From contig NZ_JARWOV010000195.1 in NCBI RefSeq assembly GCF_029868855.1, positions 1 to 49,850 on the forward strand: DNA of 49,850 bases, written 5' to 3'. Under the pieces are notes generated by a model that saw only the letters and a list, made by a program, of their open reading frames with translations, was not told where the DNA came from and did not search any database. The stretch comes from Nocardia carnea (GTDB lineage: Bacteria; Actinomycetota; Actinomycetes; Mycobacteriales; Mycobacteriaceae). Below, piece by piece: positions 1 to 8,450 of the stretch (position 1 is the first letter of the stretch; each line of letters opens with the position of its first letter). Both the position numbers and the translations under genes were made by a program.

Positions 1-1
1 G

Positions 2-805
2 ATGAACGGCCGCTGGCAGTTCTCCTCCGGTACCGACCACTGCGACTGGATCTTCCTCGGCGCGATGGTGGGCGGCGCGGACGGGAAACCGCTGATGCCG
101 CCGCAGGGCCTGCATGTGATCCTGCCCCGCTCCGATTACGAGATCGTCGCGGACTCCTGGGATGTGGTGGGTCTGCGCGGAACCGGCAGCAAGGACATCA
201 TCGTCAAGAATGCCTTCATTCCCGATTACCGGGTGATGGATTCGGCGAAGGTGATGGACGGTACCGCCGCCAAGGAATACGGCGTCACCGAAACCCTGTA
301 CAAGATGCCGTGGTCGACCATGTTCCCGTTGGGCATCACCTCCGCGACCATCGGCATCTGCGAAGGCGTTCTTGCGGCCGGCGTCGACTACCAGCGCAAC
401 CGCGTGGGCGCCACCGGCACCCTCGTCAAGGACGACCCGTATGTCCTGCACGCACTCGGGGAGGCGGCGTCGGAGATCGATGCGGCGCGCCAGCAGTTGC
501 TGGCCAATGTCGACCGCATCTTCGATCTGGTCGACCGGGGCGAGGAGATCGACTTCGAAATGCGTGCCGCGGTGCGCCGTGATCAGGCCCGCGCCGCGTG
601 GCGGGCGGTGCGCGCCGCCGACGAGATCTTCGACCGCGCCGGTGGCAACGCGCTGCGGATGGACAACCCGTTGCAGCGGTTCTGGCGTGACGCGCACGCC
701 GGCCTGCACCACGCGATCCATGTCACCAGCATCACCTATCACGCGGCGGCCATGGCGTCGCTCGGTGTTGAGGTCCCGCAGGGGCCGCTGCGCGTGATGA
801 TCTGA
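2..805 (+). CDS. HsaA-like flavin-dependent monooxygenase, oxygenase component (5' end outside window)
   Basis: This is the 3' part (267 codons) of an acyl-CoA-dehydrogenase-fold enzyme of the two-component flavin monooxygenase type (HsaA, 4-hydroxyphenylacetate 3-hydroxylase C2). Such enzymes use reduced flavin from a separate reductase to ortho-hydroxylate a phenol to a catechol. The methionine at the edge is not a start: the stretch GRWQFSSGTDHCDW aligns with GRWSFSSGSDHCQW near residue 130 of the complete paralogue at 24681-25847, so about 130 N-terminal residues lie outside. The shared C-terminal pattern (KMPW, a long helical domain, DNPLQRFWRDAHAG) fits the family. It ends 25 bases before an extradiol dioxygenase, the enzyme that would cleave its catechol product. 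The matching reductase is probably the C-terminal domain of the protein at 16199-18304. Family assignment is firm; the substrate is inferred. Confidence 0.85.
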   Translation: MNGRWQFSSGTDHCDWIFLGAMVGGADGKPLMPPQGLHVILPRSDYEIVADSWDVVGLRGTGSKDIIVKNAFIPDYRVMDSAKVMDGTAAKEYGVTETLYKMPWSTMFPLGITSATIGICEGVLAAGVDYQRNRVGATGTLVKDDPYVLHALGEAASEIDAARQQLLANVDRIFDLVDRGEEIDFEMRAAVRRDQARAAWRAVRAADEIFDRAGGNALRMDNPLQRFWRDAHAGLHHAIHVTSITYHAAAMASLGVEVPQGPLRVMI

Positions 806-830
806 CGGTTCGGAAGGAAGACCCACAACG

Positions 831-1778
831 ATGACGGAAATCAAAGCGCTCGGCTATGTACGAGTGCAGGCCACCGATATGGAACGCTGGCGTGAACTCG
901 GTTTCGAGGTACTGGGTTTCGCTCCGGGTTTCGGTGACGAAACCGACGCCCTGCACTTCCGGATGGACGAGCGGCCCTCGCGCATCACCGTCGAACACGG
1001 CGACGTCGACCGGGTGACGGCGGTCGGCTGGGAGGTCCGGGACGCACCCGCGCTGCGGCGGCTGACCGCCATCCTGGACAAGGCCGGGTTCGCGTACACC
1101 CCGATGTCCCAGGAGCTGGCCGATCGGCGCAAGGTCGAGGCCGGTATCTGCATGAAGGATCCTGGCGGCACCCCGCTGGAATTCTTCTACGGGCCGGTGC
1201 TCGAGCACAGCCCCGTGATCACCAAGTACGGCCAGAAGTTCATCACGGGCGACCAAGGCCTGGGGCATGTGGTGATGCCGACGACCAACTTCGACGAATC
1301 GTTCGCCTTCTACACCGAGACGCTGGGATTCCTGTCCCGGGGCGCCTTCCGGATGCCGGCACCGCCGGAAGCAGGTCCGCTGCGGATCCGGTTCATGGGT
1401 GTCAATCAGCGCCATCACAGTCTGGCGATCATGCCCAGTATGGAGGGCCGTGATCCGGGGCTGATCCACGTGATGGTGGAGGTGGACGAACTCGACGCGG
1501 TCGGCCGTGCCTACGACCAGGTGATGGCCCGCGATTTCCCGGTGTCCTCGACACTGGGCCGGCATACGAACGACAAGATGATCTCCTTCTACGTACGGGT
1601 ACCCGGCGGCTGGGATATCGAATACGGCACCGGCGGCGTGCCTGTCGACGAGACCTATTACACGGCCGAGGAGATCACCGCCGACAGCTACTGGGGTCAC
1701 GAATGGCTGTGGGCCCGGGAGATGAAGGAAGCCCAGCGCGCCGCGGAAGCCGGCAACGGAGAGCCGGCGCGAGCCTGA
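831..1778 (+). CDS. Type I extradiol ring-cleavage dioxygenase (BphC/HsaC-like)
   Basis: A 315-aa two-domain vicinal oxygen chelate protein that would cleave a catechol next to its hydroxyls (meta cleavage) using Fe(II). All hallmark residues of the type I family are visible. The metal ligands are His146 (GLGHVVM), His213 (LIHVMVEV) and Glu264 (WDIEYG). The second-sphere residues are His195/His196 (NQRHHSLA), His245 (GRHTND) and Tyr254. The numbering is close to that of BphC and the length matches HsaC/BphC (about 290-300 aa) with a slightly longer C-terminus. The start is supported by AAGGAAG nine bases upstream. It follows an HsaA-like oxygenase by 25 bases and a C-C hydrolase for its product is at 10201, so a hydroxylate-cleave-hydrolyse series is complete. 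The substrate is probably a bulky catechol (inference). Confidence 0.9.
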   Translation: MTEIKALGYVRVQATDMERWRELGFEVLGFAPGFGDETDALHFRMDERPSRITVEHGDVDRVTAVGWEVRDAPALRRLTAILDKAGFAYTPMSQELADRRKVEAGICMKDPGGTPLEFFYGPVLEHSPVITKYGQKFITGDQGLGHVVMPTTNFDESFAFYTETLGFLSRGAFRMPAPPEAGPLRIRFMGVNQRHHSLAIMPSMEGRDPGLIHVMVEVDELDAVGRAYDQVMARDFPVSSTLGRHTNDKMISFYVRVPGGWDIEYGTGGVPVDETYYTAEEITADSYWGHEWLWAREMKEAQRAAEAGNGEPARA

Positions 1779-1981
1779 TTCAGCATTGGCAGCTCACGGG
1801 CCTCATAGGCACATGGTGGCCGAAACGGTGCACGCACCACAGGAATACAGGCGGCGGGTTCCCAGGTCGGCGACGGCAGGACTCGAATTGGTGGACCACT
1901 GGGTGGGAACAAGCGCTCGACTCATGCCGCAGAGCACTTAATTTGACTTCGAACACCGGTACCTCAGCGAGGGAAGTGAAT

Positions 1982-3604
1982 GTGGTGACAAACCAGGACA
2001 GCGATTTCGATGCCGTCGTCGTCGGTGCCGGGATCTCCGGCCTGTACGCGGTGTACAAATTCCGGCAGCGTGGTATGCGAGTGCACGGATTCGAATCCGC
2101 CGAGGGAGTGGGCGGCACCTGGTATCACAATCGCTACCCGGGCGCACGGTGCGATGTCGAGAGCATCGACTACTCGTACTCGTTCGACGAGGAGTTGCAG
2201 CAGGAATGGACCTGGACCGAACGGTTCGCCACCCAAGAGGAGATCCTGCGCTACCTCGACCATGTCGCCGATCGCCACGATCTCCGGTCGGCCTACGATT
2301 TCCTGACCCGGGTGACCTCGGCCGTCTACAACGAAGAGGCCGGCCGGTGGACCGTCACCACCGATACCGGGAAATCCGTGACGGCCCGCTTCTGCATTAT
2401 GGCCACCGGCGTACTGTCGGCCACCAACAAACCGGATATCCCCGGCCGCGACACCTTCGCTGGCGAGACCTATCACACCGGTGAATGGCCGCACGAACCG
2501 GTGGACTTCACCGGCAAACGCGTAGGCGTCATCGGGACCGGGTCCTCAGGCATCCAGGCCATTCCGATCATCGCCGAAGAAGCCGATCAGGTCGTCGTAT
2601 TCCAGCGGAGCCCCAATTATTCGATCCCCGCCGGCAATCGGCGCCTGACCGACGATCTGCTCGCCGAGGTGAAAGCCAATTATGCCGAGCGGCGGCGGCT
2701 GTCCCGGATCAGCGGCGGCGGCACACCGAACAGCCCACACCCCAAGGGCGCGATGGAGGTCGACGGGGCCGAGCGGACCCGTATCTACGACGAATGGTGG
2801 CAGCGCGGCGGATATCTGTTCACCAAAGCGTTCCCGGATCAAATGGTGAGCAAGGCGGCCAACGACACCGCGCGCGAATACGTCGAGGCAAAGATCCGGG
2901 AAATGGTGGAGGATCCGGAGATCGCTGATCAGCTGATCCCTACCGATCACCCCATCGGCACCAAACGGATCGTCACCGATACGGGATACTTCCAGACCTA
3001 CAACCGTGACAACGTCACGCTGGTCAACCTGCGGCGGACGCCGATCACCGAGATCACCGAATCCGGTGTGCGCACCGCCGACGCTTCCTACGACCTGGAT
3101 ATCCTGATCTTCGCGACCGGTTTCGACGCGATGACCGGTTCGCTGTCGCGGATCGATATCCGCGGCCGGGACGGACGGGAACTCACCGCGGAGTGGTCGG
3201 CGGGGCCACGGACTTATCTCGGGCTGGCCGTCGACGGTTTCCCGAATATGTTCATCATCTCCGGTCCGGGCAGCCCCAGTGTGCTCGCGAATATGGTGCT
3301 GATGGCGGAACAGCACGTCGACTGGATCGCCGACTGCCTCGACCATCTGGATTCCCACGGAATCGCCTCGATCGAGGCGACCCGGGAAGCGGCCGACGAC
3401 TGGGTGGCCGAATGCAATGAGAAGGCCGCGGGAACTCTTTTCCCGGCCGCGAATTCCTGGTATCTGGGCGCGAACATTCCGGGTAAACCACGTGTATTCA
3501 TGCCTTATATCGGCGGTTTCGGAACCTACAACGCGATCTGCGCCGAGGTGGCGGCGGCCGGATACAAGGGTTTCGCGCTCGACGGCCGAGCAGCGGGCAA
3601 CTGA
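1982..3604 (+). CDS. Type I Baeyer-Villiger monooxygenase (CHMO-size)
   Basis: A 540-aa FAD/NADPH enzyme that inserts oxygen next to a ketone to give an ester or lactone. It has the N-terminal FAD Rossmann motif GAGISG, the family segment VGGTWYHNRYPGARCDVES, the BVMO fingerprint FAGETYHTGEWP (F-x-G-x3-H-T-x2-W-P), and the NADPH motif GTGSSG. Length matches cyclohexanone monooxygenase (about 540 aa). The frame is open upstream to 1703, but GAGGGA at 1969-1974 places the start at GTG 1982 (or the adjacent GTG 1985). It is separated from the dioxygenase by 203 bases in which I see no clear promoter. The next gene, only 41 bases downstream, is an esterase that could hydrolyse its product. A second, larger BVMO is encoded at 6477. 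Substrate unknown; cyclic ketone likely. Confidence 0.9.
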   Translation: MVTNQDSDFDAVVVGAGISGLYAVYKFRQRGMRVHGFESAEGVGGTWYHNRYPGARCDVESIDYSYSFDEELQQEWTWTERFATQEEILRYLDHVADRHDLRSAYDFLTRVTSAVYNEEAGRWTVTTDTGKSVTARFCIMATGVLSATNKPDIPGRDTFAGETYHTGEWPHEPVDFTGKRVGVIGTGSSGIQAIPIIAEEADQVVVFQRSPNYSIPAGNRRLTDDLLAEVKANYAERRRLSRISGGGTPNSPHPKGAMEVDGAERTRIYDEWWQRGGYLFTKAFPDQMVSKAANDTAREYVEAKIREMVEDPEIADQLIPTDHPIGTKRIVTDTGYFQTYNRDNVTLVNLRRTPITEITESGVRTADASYDLDILIFATGFDAMTGSLSRIDIRGRDGRELTAEWSAGPRTYLGLAVDGFPNMFIISGPGSPSVLANMVLMAEQHVDWIADCLDHLDSHGIASIEATREAADDWVAECNEKAAGTLFPAANSWYLGANIPGKPRVFMPYIGGFGTYNAICAEVAAAGYKGFALDGRAAGN

Positions 3605-3645
3605 GCTTGCCGCACCGAATTCATGGCGCGAGCGCGCTTTCCCGT

Positions 3646-4650
3646 ATGTCGAAGAGTGAGGACGTGGTCGAGATGGGCGGACAACGAAGGCCCGACCTGC
3701 ATCCGGATGTCGAGGCGATGCTGATGGCGCTCGAATCGTTTCCCGATGTCACCCAGCACACCGCGGCGGAGGTACGCGAGATCATCGCATCGCGTCGCGC
3801 ACCGTTGACGCGCGAGCCGCAGATGCGGATGGCCCAGGACCGGACGATCGACGGGCCGGGCGGCGAGCTGGCTGTTCGCGTCTACGTGCCGCACGGCGGC
3901 ACCGGTACGCGGCCGGTGGTGGTTTTCGCCCACGGCGGTGGTTTCGTCTTCTGCGATCTCGACAGCCACGACGAATTCTGCCGGTCGATGGCCGAGGCGG
4001 TGGATGTCGTGGTCGTCTCGGTCGACTACCGTCGAGCCCCCGAGCATCCCGGACCGGCTGCGCTGGAGGATATGTACGCCGCCCTGCGCTGGACCGCCGA
4101 ACACGCATCCCAGTACGGCGGCGACCCGAACCGCTTGGTGGTGGCCGGTGACAGCGCCGGCGGCAATCTGGCGGCGACGGTGAGCCTGGCCGCCCGCGAT
4201 CGCGGTGGCCCGGCGATCGCGGCGCAGGTCCTGCTGTACCCGGTGATCGACGACGATTTCACCACCGAGTCCTACCGGCTCTACGGCGAGAACTACTACA
4301 ACACCACCAAAGCAATGCGCTGGTACTGGCAGCAGTACGCCCCGAACGGAACCGACAGCCCGTACCTGGTGCCCACCCGCGCCGAATCACTGGCCGGACT
4401 ACCCCCGGCCATCGTCGCCACCGCCGAACTCGATCCACCGTGCTCGGCCGGCGACGACTATGCCCGTCGGCTCGCCGCCGCCGGGGTCCCGGTCACTGCG
4501 CACCGGTTCGACGGACTCTTCCACGGTTTCCTCACCTTCCCATCGCTGTCGCTCACCGGCCCGGCCCGCGAGAAACTCTGGCAGATGATGCGGGATGCGC
4601 TCGCAGCTTCCGGCAACTCGTCCGCCGAGGTGCGCGGTGCGGCCGGGTGA
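3646..4650 (+). CDS. HSL-family alpha/beta hydrolase (esterase/lactonase)
   Basis: An esterase of the hormone-sensitive-lipase (family IV) type. It shows the HGGG oxyanion-hole motif (FAHGGGFVF), the nucleophile elbow GDSAGGN, an Asp in ATAELDPPC and the catalytic His in FHGFL. With the ATG at 3646 it is 334 aa, slightly longer than the usual 300-320. An ATG at 3673 preceded by GAGGA (3658-3662) and a TTG at 3607 are alternatives, so the N-terminus is uncertain. Placed directly after a Baeyer-Villiger monooxygenase, it is well suited to hydrolyse the ester or lactone that enzyme makes. This BVMO plus HSL-esterase pairing is common in alicyclic ketone degradation. Cytoplasmic; no signal peptide is visible. 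Confidence 0.87.
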   Translation: MSKSEDVVEMGGQRRPDLHPDVEAMLMALESFPDVTQHTAAEVREIIASRRAPLTREPQMRMAQDRTIDGPGGELAVRVYVPHGGTGTRPVVVFAHGGGFVFCDLDSHDEFCRSMAEAVDVVVVSVDYRRAPEHPGPAALEDMYAALRWTAEHASQYGGDPNRLVVAGDSAGGNLAATVSLAARDRGGPAIAAQVLLYPVIDDDFTTESYRLYGENYYNTTKAMRWYWQQYAPNGTDSPYLVPTRAESLAGLPPAIVATAELDPPCSAGDDYARRLAAAGVPVTAHRFDGLFHGFLTFPSLSLTGPAREKLWQMMRDALAASGNSSAEVRGAAG

Positions 4651-4705
4651 CCGCCGCCGAACAAGGACCGGAGCGGACGCGACACCAGTGAGCAGGGAGA
4701 GGAAT

Positions 4706-5596
4706 ATGACACAGCGACTGGCGGGCCGGACAGCCCTGGTGACCGGTAGCAGCCGTGGAATAGGCCGCGCTATCGCACAGCGGCTGGCGGCCGAAGGCGC
4801 GACCGTCGTGGTGACCGCCCGGTCGGCGTCGGCGCCGACACCGTCGGTCCGGGCGGGCGAAGCCCAGCTGCTGTCCGGTTCGCTGGGCGAGACGGTGCAG
4901 ATGATCGAGAGCGCCGGCGGTAAGGCCATCGCGATCCCTGCCGATCTCGAGGACGCCGAGCAGCGTGCCGGACTGGTCGACCAGGTCGTCGATGCGGTAG
5001 GTGGCATCGATATTCTGGTGAACAACGCGGGATTCGCGGACTACAGCTCGATCGCCGAGATGAGCGACGACACTTTCGATCGTACAGTCGAGCACTATCT
5101 GAAGGTTCCGTTCGTTCTCAGCCGCGCCGCAATACCGCATATGCGTCAGCGTGGTGGTGGCTGGATCGTCAATATCGGATCCTCGACCGGGCTCGACCCC
5201 ATCCGACCGTTCCGTGAGTACAACAAGACCTCCGGCGATGTCGTCTACGCCTCCGCGAAAGCCGGGCTGCACCGGTTGACCCAGGGGCTGGCCGCGGAAG
5301 TGCTCGACGACGGTATCGCGGTCAATGCGGTCGGGCCGTCGACGGCCATCTTGACGCCGGGTGCGGCGGCGCTGCTACCGGACGGCTACGACACCGAACC
5401 CGTCGAGTACCTCGTGCAGACGGTGCTGGAGATGTCCACGGTGCCGGCGGCGGAACGCACCGGACTGGTCGCGTTCAGCCTGCACTACCCGTACGCGACG
5501 AACACCCCTGTCATGTCGCTCGACGGACGCACCGAACTGCCACGCCGGCAGCCGCCGACCTGGGCCAACCCCAACATCCGTCCGGAGGGAATTTGA
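4706..5596 (+). CDS. Short-chain dehydrogenase/reductase (classical SDR)
   Basis: A 296-aa NAD(P)-dependent SDR: glycine motif TGSSRGIG, structural NNAG, catalytic Ser in NIGSSTG and the Y-x3-K pair in VYASAKAG. An insertion of about 12 residues (PIRPFREYNKTS) separates the Ser and Tyr motifs, longer than usual, and the C-terminus carries an extended tail rather than the usual GG-x-T ending. AGGGAGAGG at 4694-4702 fixes the ATG. It ends with a TGATG overlap to a second SDR, so the two are co-translated. Probable role: oxidation or reduction of an alcohol/ketone intermediate next to the BVMO and esterase steps. Substrate cannot be told. Confidence 0.88.
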   Translation: MTQRLAGRTALVTGSSRGIGRAIAQRLAAEGATVVVTARSASAPTPSVRAGEAQLLSGSLGETVQMIESAGGKAIAIPADLEDAEQRAGLVDQVVDAVGGIDILVNNAGFADYSSIAEMSDDTFDRTVEHYLKVPFVLSRAAIPHMRQRGGGWIVNIGSSTGLDPIRPFREYNKTSGDVVYASAKAGLHRLTQGLAAEVLDDGIAVNAVGPSTAILTPGAAALLPDGYDTEPVEYLVQTVLEMSTVPAAERTGLVAFSLHYPYATNTPVMSLDGRTELPRRQPPTWANPNIRPEGI

Positions 5597-6480
5597 TGGC
5601 CACCGCTGCGAAGGAACGGTTTTCGGGGGGGACCGCCGTGGTCACCGGTGCCGCGGCGGGGATCGGAAGAGGTCTGGCGCAGCGGCTGGGTGAGTACGGA
5701 ATGTTCGTCGTCGTCGCTGATATCGATACCGGCCGCGCCGCGCGGGTCGCGGCGGAGATCGTCGAAATGGGCGGCCGCGCGGAAGGGTTCGGCGTCGATG
5801 TCGCCGACGCGGCGCAGGTCGAGGCGTTGGCGGCGACGATATTCGAGCGCTACGACAGTGTGGAACTGCTGATCAACAATGCCGGTGTCGAATCATCCGG
5901 CCTGCTGTGGGAAATCGAGCCGCAGCGGTGGCAGCGGGTGATGCAGATCAACGTGGACGGCGTCTTCTACTGCCTGAAATCGTTCGTGCCGCGGATGATC
6001 GACGCCGGGACGCCGGCCTGTATCGCCAACCTCTCCTCGGTCGGCGGACTCAACACCGTGGCGGTGCAGTCGCCCTATATCGTCAGCAAATTCGCGGTAC
6101 AGGCGATGACCGAATGTCTGCACCAGGATCTGTCCATCGTGAATGCGCCTATCCAGGTCAGTGCGGTCGTGCCGCATTCCATCCGCAGCGAGATCTTCCT
6201 CGCGGCGCAGCGCGAGGCGCCCACGGCCAACTCCACGGCCAACGCCGTTTTCGCCGCTATGCAACGCGACAACGTGGAGAAAGGGCTTGATCCACGCGAC
6301 GCTGCCGCCCATATGCTCGAACAGATCGCCCGCGGTGATTTCTGGGTCTTCTCCGACGACGAGATGTGCACCGAGGCGGTGGCCCGGCGCGGCCGGCAGC
6401 TCCTCGACCATGCCCCTCCCTCGAACCCACGCGATATGCTCGCCCGGATGGGCGTGCCGCTTCCGGAAGGCAGCTCATGA
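5596..6480 (+). CDS. Short-chain dehydrogenase/reductase
   Basis: A 294-aa classical SDR with TGAAAGIG near residue 16, NNAG, catalytic Ser in NLSSVGG and Y-x3-K in YIVSKFAV. The ATG uses the last base of the previous gene's stop (TGATG) and has GGAGGGA at 5584-5590. The C-terminal 70 residues include a helical tail beyond the core fold (around DPRDAAAHMLEQI), as in the longer 280-300 aa SDRs associated with hydroxy-steroid or hydroxy-lipid substrates. Its stop overlaps the next gene, a long BVMO, by 4 bp (ATGA). That tight coupling suggests it makes the ketone the BVMO oxidises, or handles its product; this is inference from position only. Confidence 0.88.
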   Translation: MATAAKERFSGGTAVVTGAAAGIGRGLAQRLGEYGMFVVVADIDTGRAARVAAEIVEMGGRAEGFGVDVADAAQVEALAATIFERYDSVELLINNAGVESSGLLWEIEPQRWQRVMQINVDGVFYCLKSFVPRMIDAGTPACIANLSSVGGLNTVAVQSPYIVSKFAVQAMTECLHQDLSIVNAPIQVSAVVPHSIRSEIFLAAQREAPTANSTANAVFAAMQRDNVEKGLDPRDAAAHMLEQIARGDFWVFSDDEMCTEAVARRGRQLLDHAPPSNPRDMLARMGVPLPEGSS

Positions 6481-8450
6481 CCGACACCATGGACACCGGT
6501 ATCGACACCGCGACGGACCCGGAAACTCTGCTGTACAACGCGATTGCGGAAGCCGACCCAGCTCCGCTGCTGATGTCGATGGTGCACGTGACCGGGGATA
6601 TCGGTCTGCTCGAGGAATTCGGCGCTCGGCTCACGATCACCGAACCCGGCAATCACTACCGCACCGGCGCGCGCCCGGCCACCCCGCCCGGCACCTACCC
6701 CGACGACGTCGTCGCCGATATCCGTGCCCGCGCCCGCGAGGTCCTTACACCGGAACTCGAACCGAAGCTCGGCGTACCCGACGACGAACTGTTCGGCCGG
6801 ATGGCCACCGTGTGCACCTCGGAACGAGTGGACGCCGAATTCCTTCCGCTGCTGCTGGAACAGGCGGGCTTCATCAAGGACCGGCGACATGTGCGGGTGA
6901 CCACCGCCCCTCCTGCCGATTTCGAGGTCATCGTGATCGGCGCCGGGATGGTCGGTATCAATGCGGGAATCAAACTGGGTGAGGCCGGATTCCCGTTCAC
7001 CATCTTCGAGGAACGCGACGATATCGGCGGTACCTGGCATCGTAATACCTACCCCGGTGCGGCCGTCGACACGCCCAGCCACTACTACTCCTACTCGTTC
7101 GAACTGAATCCGAACTGGTCGAGGTACTACCCGACCGGCGTCGAGTATCAGGACTATCTGCTCGACGTGGTCGAGAGGTACCAGTTGCGCGAGCATATTC
7201 AGTTCGGCACGCGAGTGCGGTCGGCCACCTGGCTGACCGAGGAGAACCGGTGGGAGGTAGTGACCGAGGATCGGGCCGGTACCGTGCGCAGGCATCGGGC
7301 GCGCGCTGTCGTCACCGCGCTGGGCATGCTCAACGCGCCCAATATCCCCGATGTGCCGGGAGCAGACAGCTTCACCGGCACGATCACGCATACAGCCGAA
7401 TGGAATACCGACCTCGACCTGCGCGGCAAGCGGGTCGTAGTCCTCGGAACAGGCTGTACTTCGGTGCAGGTTGTGGCGAACATCGTCGATGAGGTCGAAT
7501 CCCTGGACGTCGTTGTCCGCAGCCCGCACTGGCTGGTTCCCGAGAAGGCCGTGGGCGGCGAAGTGCCCGAGGGCGAGAAATGGGCGATGGCCCACCTGCC
7601 CTACTACGACCGGTGGTTCCGGCTCCGGACATACTGGTTCGCTTCGGACAACCTCTACGTGCTGCCCCGGATCGACAAGGAGTGGGCCGCTACGCACCTA
7701 TCGGCCTCACCCGCCAACGATATGGTGCTCAACACGGCGTTGGAGTATCTGCAGAAGAGTTTCCCGGATCGCCCCGACATGATCGAGAAACTCACGCCCG
7801 ATTTCCGGCCGTACTCGAAACGGATCGTGAAGGATCCCGGATTCTTCGCGGCACTGAACCGCGACCATGTGAACCTGCACCGCGCGTCGTTCCGTGAGAT
7901 CACCCCGGACGGTGTTGTCACGACGGAAGGGACGTTCATCCCCGCCGACGTGATCGTGCTCGCCACCGGATTCCAACTCCAATTCACCACCGCGATCGAT
8001 ATCACCGGCCGAGATGGCCGTACCCTGGCCGACATATGGAAGGGTGGCGAGGACCCCCGGGCGTACCGGGGCGTGCAGGTGTCGGGTTTCCCCAACCTGT
8101 TCATCACCGCCGGCCCCAACTCGGCCCCGAACCACGGTGCCGGTCACAACATCACCGGTGAGGAGCAGGTCCACTACCTCATCGAATGCCTGCAATACCT
8201 GCTCGAGAACGAGCATGCCGCCATGGATGTCTCGCAGTCGGCGCAGGACGAATACAACCGCAGGGTCGACGAAGCGCTCGATGAAACAGTATGGGTGCAC
8301 CCCGGCGCGGAGACCAACGGGTACTACCGCAACAGCTCGGGCCGGGCTGTCGTTCCCTGCCCGTGGCGCCTGGTCGACTACTGGACCTTGATGCGCGAAC
8401 CACAACCCGAGGACTTCATTTTCCTCTCTGACGGGAAGGCCAGGAAATGA
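6477..8450 (+). CDS. Long Baeyer-Villiger monooxygenase with N-terminal extension (HAPMO-like architecture)
   Basis: A 657-aa FAD/NADPH monooxygenase. About 140 residues precede the FAD-binding motif GAGMVG. This helical extension, not found in the 540-aa BVMO at 1982, is known from 4-hydroxyacetophenone monooxygenase and relatives, where it aids dimerisation. Core motifs are GGTWHRNTYPGAAVDTPSH, the fingerprint FTGTITHTAEW (F-x-G-x3-H-T-x2-W) and the second nucleotide motif GTGCTS, which carries S in place of the final Gly. The ATG overlaps the preceding SDR stop by 4 bp, and its own stop overlaps the following Old Yellow Enzyme by 4 bp, so the three are translationally coupled. It forms an ester or lactone from a ketone; the substrate is not predictable. 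Confidence 0.9.
   Translation: MTDTMDTGIDTATDPETLLYNAIAEADPAPLLMSMVHVTGDIGLLEEFGARLTITEPGNHYRTGARPATPPGTYPDDVVADIRARAREVLTPELEPKLGVPDDELFGRMATVCTSERVDAEFLPLLLEQAGFIKDRRHVRVTTAPPADFEVIVIGAGMVGINAGIKLGEAGFPFTIFEERDDIGGTWHRNTYPGAAVDTPSHYYSYSFELNPNWSRYYPTGVEYQDYLLDVVERYQLREHIQFGTRVRSATWLTEENRWEVVTEDRAGTVRRHRARAVVTALGMLNAPNIPDVPGADSFTGTITHTAEWNTDLDLRGKRVVVLGTGCTSVQVVANIVDEVESLDVVVRSPHWLVPEKAVGGEVPEGEKWAMAHLPYYDRWFRLRTYWFASDNLYVLPRIDKEWAATHLSASPANDMVLNTALEYLQKSFPDRPDMIEKLTPDFRPYSKRIVKDPGFFAALNRDHVNLHRASFREITPDGVVTTEGTFIPADVIVLATGFQLQFTTAIDITGRDGRTLADIWKGGEDPRAYRGVQVSGFPNLFITAGPNSAPNHGAGHNITGEEQVHYLIECLQYLLENEHAAMDVSQSAQDEYNRRVDEALDETVWVHPGAETNGYYRNSSGRAVVPCPWRLVDYWTLMREPQPEDFIFLSDGKARK

Noticed and set aside
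6075..7697. Long open frame (540 codons) on the minus strand opposite the SDR and long BVMO
   Set aside because: No family resemblance, His/Arg/Asp-rich composition and third-position pattern of a shadow; the plus-strand genes have full motif sets and overlapping starts.
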